NCBI GenBank assembly: GCA_017557085.1
Contig: JAFZAR010000237.1
Location: 1-8,657, forward strand
DNA length: 8,657 bases
Source: Verrucomicrobiota bacterium
Lineage (GTDB): Bacteria; Verrucomicrobiota; Verrucomicrobiia; Limisphaerales; UBA1412
Reading direction: 5' to 3'
Part shown: positions 7,689 through 8,657 of the stretch, one piece after another
Position numbering within the stretch: the first letter of the stretch is position 1
How the letters are laid out: each line of letters opens with the position of its first letter
The notes under the pieces: generated by a model
Seen by the model: the letters and a program-made list of their open reading frames with translations, nothing else
The model's database searches: none
Told to the model about the DNA's origin: nothing
Position numbers and translations under genes: made by a program

Positions 7689-7707
7689 AAAATCAGCAGA
7701 ACATCAA
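7679..7707 (-). promoter_or_regulatory. Sigma70-type promoter of the phosphatase-araB operon
   Basis: On the minus strand, TTGATG (7707-7702) is followed by a 17-bp spacer and CATAAT (7684-7679). These match the -35 and -10 consensus at 4/6 and 5/6 positions with ideal spacing. Transcription would begin near 7672, giving a leader of about 50 nt before the ATG at 7620. It is the only strong pair I found in the 118 bp left between the gene and the insertion sequence. Function is inferred from sequence alone. Confidence 0.6.
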
Positions 7708-7738
7708 GCATCCATTTTCATCCTATCGGAATAGCGCA

Positions 7739-7750
7739 TTGCCTCAAAAA
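7739..7750 (+). repeat. IS end repeat, copy 1
   Basis: TTGCCTCAAAAA, identical to 7795-7806. Similarity continues loosely downstream (A-run, then CG-AC and AAA), covering roughly 23 bp. It is probably the terminal repeat or a transposase-binding site at the left end. Confidence 0.55.
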
Positions 7751-7770
7751 AAAGCGCACCGAAAGGAGAG

Positions 7771-7842
7771 ATGGGAGGAAGAAGAAAAAGCTGGTTGCCT
7801 CAAAAAGATCGTACTAAAAACCATGTATGTGTTTGCATATGA
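7771..7842 (+). CDS. Possible 23-codon leader peptide before the transposase
   Basis: An ATG at 7771 opens 23 codons (MGGRRKSWLPQKDRTK... ending CVCI) and stops at TGA 7840-7842, sharing ATGA with the transposase start at 7839. The product is basic and resembles no family I know. AAAGGAG at 7762-7768 precedes it but only 2 nt from the ATG, closer than optimal. The ORF may let ribosomes reach the transposase start, which has no Shine-Dalgarno of its own. It could equally be chance in a purine-rich stretch. Confidence 0.3.
   Translation: MGGRRKSWLPQKDRTKNHVCVCI
7795..7806 (+). repeat. IS end repeat, copy 2 (internal)
   Basis: TTGCCTCAAAAA, a direct repeat of 7739-7750 with a start-to-start distance of 56 bp, about five helical turns, so both copies would face the same side of the DNA. 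This suits paired transposase binding at a transposon end. It also lies within the small ORF at 7771-7842. Confidence 0.5.
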
Positions 7843-8657
7843 GTGCAAAAGCTAGAAATGAATATATTCAGTTGAAGAAGAAACGTTATCGTCTTCTTTC
7901 CGGGAAAAAACCTAAAAGCCAGATACTTAATGAAGCTCAGGAGACAACGGGCTATTCCCGTAAGCATTTGATTCGGATGTTCTCTTCTTCTCGAAGAGTT
8001 TCCTCTGGCTCTCAGTCTGGTCGTCCCAGGAAACTTTCTGAGTCTGAAATCATCATCGTAAAGGATATCTGGCTGGCCAGTGAACAGCCCTGTGGAAAGA
8101 GGTTGAAGCCTCTTTTAGCCGAATGGCTTCCTTTCTATCCAAAGTGTCTTCCGGCACAGTCTCGGAACATCCTCAGCTGCAGCGCGGCCACTCTGGATCG
8201 GATCCTGGCTCCCTTCAAAGTTCAATCCTCTAAAGCCCGTAAACTCTCCACTGCGCAGCGTTCCATCCAAGCCCAGATTCCCATCCGACGGGGACCTTGG
8301 GAAGTTTCCGAATGCGGGTGGCTCGAAGCTGATACCGTGGCTCATTGTGGAGGATCTCTACGAGGAAGTTTCCTTTGGACATTGACCTTAACGGATATCC
8401 ACAGCGGGTGGAGTGAACTGGGAGCAACCTGGAATAAAGGGCAGGAATCTGTAACGCAAGCTTTTCAGCTCATTTTCAATAGGTTACCTTTCTCTATCAA
8501 AGGTATAGATACAGACAACGGCTCTGAGTTTCTCAATCATCATCTCCAACGTTATTGGAAACATCACCCGGATCAACCCCAGATCACTCGTTCCCGTCCC
8601 AATCATAAAAATGACAACGCTCATGTGGAAGAAAGAAATCGGAAACTGGTCAGAGAA
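7839..8657 (+). CDS. DDE integrase-fold transposase (3' end outside window)
   Basis: The frame is open for 273 codons to the last base with no stop, so the gene is cut at its 3' end. An N-terminal helix-turn-helix-like region (~24-50, SQILNEAQETTGYSRKHLIR) precedes a basic GRPRK stretch and then an rve-type integrase catalytic core. The catalytic triad is visible: Asp165 in GWLEADTVAHCGG, Asp226 in GIDTDNGSEF, and Glu264 in NDNAHVEERNRK, 37 residues after the second Asp (D-x37-E). The enzyme would cut and join the ends of the insertion sequence. The motifs recall the large 'integrase catalytic region' transposases with KNDNAHVEQKN, but I cannot name the IS family. An in-frame ATG at 7827 is an alternative start; an in-frame TAA at 7815 sets the limit. 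No frameshift or internal stop is seen, so it may be active. Confidence 0.9.
   Translation, partial: MSAKARNEYIQLKKKRYRLLSGKKPKSQILNEAQETTGYSRKHLIRMFSSSRRVSSGSQSGRPRKLSESEIIIVKDIWLASEQPCGKRLKPLLAEWLPFYPKCLPAQSRNILSCSAATLDRILAPFKVQSSKARKLSTAQRSIQAQIPIRRGPWEVSECGWLEADTVAHCGGSLRGSFLWTLTLTDIHSGWSELGATWNKGQESVTQAFQLIFNRLPFSIKGIDTDNGSEFLNHHLQRYWKHHPDQPQITRSRPNHKNDNAHVEERNRKLVRE

Larger units (their letters stand above)
7739..8657 (+). mobile_element. Insertion sequence, left part (runs off the window)
   Basis: This contains a DDE transposase preceded by a duplicated TTGCCTCAAAAA motif, the arrangement expected at the end of an insertion sequence. The left boundary is placed near 7736-7740 from the first copy of the motif; it is approximate because the right end and target-site duplication are outside the window. 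The coding style also differs from the flanking operons, with many TCT and CTT codons, consistent with an acquired element. The IS family is not assigned with certainty. Confidence 0.7.

Noticed and set aside
7622..7855. 77-codon plus-strand frame starting with GTG
   Set aside because: It crosses the predicted IS boundary and the operon promoter, and its low-complexity product has no family features.
8115..8427. Overlapping minus-strand frames of 65-76 codons
   Set aside because: They are shadows of the transposase gene, whose DDE motifs are in the plus-strand frame.
7839..8657. Transposase as a broken pseudogene
   Set aside because: The frame is continuous to the window edge with all three catalytic residues; only the window limits it.

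Overview
This is a bacterial chromosomal window with moderate GC content. It carries three blocks of genes. The gene families (a tricorn-type protease, a PrmA-like methyltransferase, a dCache-HAMP-PP2C phosphatase and an AraB kinase) suggest a free-living or gut Gram-negative bacterium, possibly of the Lentisphaerota/Kiritimatiellota/Verrucomicrobiota type. No rRNA or marker gene confirms this, so the assignment is only an impression.

Block 1 (1-3845, plus strand) looks like a tightly packed operon. It contains the C-terminal ~835 codons of a tricorn-like S41 protease whose 5' end lies outside the window, then a PrmA-type (ribosomal protein L11) methyltransferase overlapping it by 14 bp, then a PaaI-type hotdog thioesterase 6 bp further on. 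The block ends in a long two-tier hairpin (3858-3910) that can terminate transcription from both sides.

Block 2 (3918-7620, minus strand, convergent with block 1) is a two-gene operon. A membrane sensor phosphatase (TM - dCache - TM - HAMP - SpoIIE/RsbU PP2C) is followed by L-ribulokinase AraB, and the two reading frames overlap by 11 bp. A good sigma70-type promoter lies 59 bp or more upstream of the phosphatase start (-35 TTGATG, 17 bp, -10 CATAAT). A perfect 15-bp palindrome covers its -10 box, which is a plausible operator. No araA or araD is visible. The operon therefore joins extracytoplasmic sensing and partner-phosphoprotein control to the pentose kinase step.

Block 3 (about 7739-8657, plus strand) is the left part of an insertion sequence. 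It has a repeated TTGCCTCAAAAA-type motif (probable transposase-binding end repeats), a possible 23-codon leader ORF ending in an ATGA overlap, and a DDE integrase-fold transposase that runs off the right edge. The element sits head-to-head with block 2, about 118 bp upstream of it, and leaves the putative promoter intact. No tRNA, rRNA, CRISPR array or phage gene was seen.
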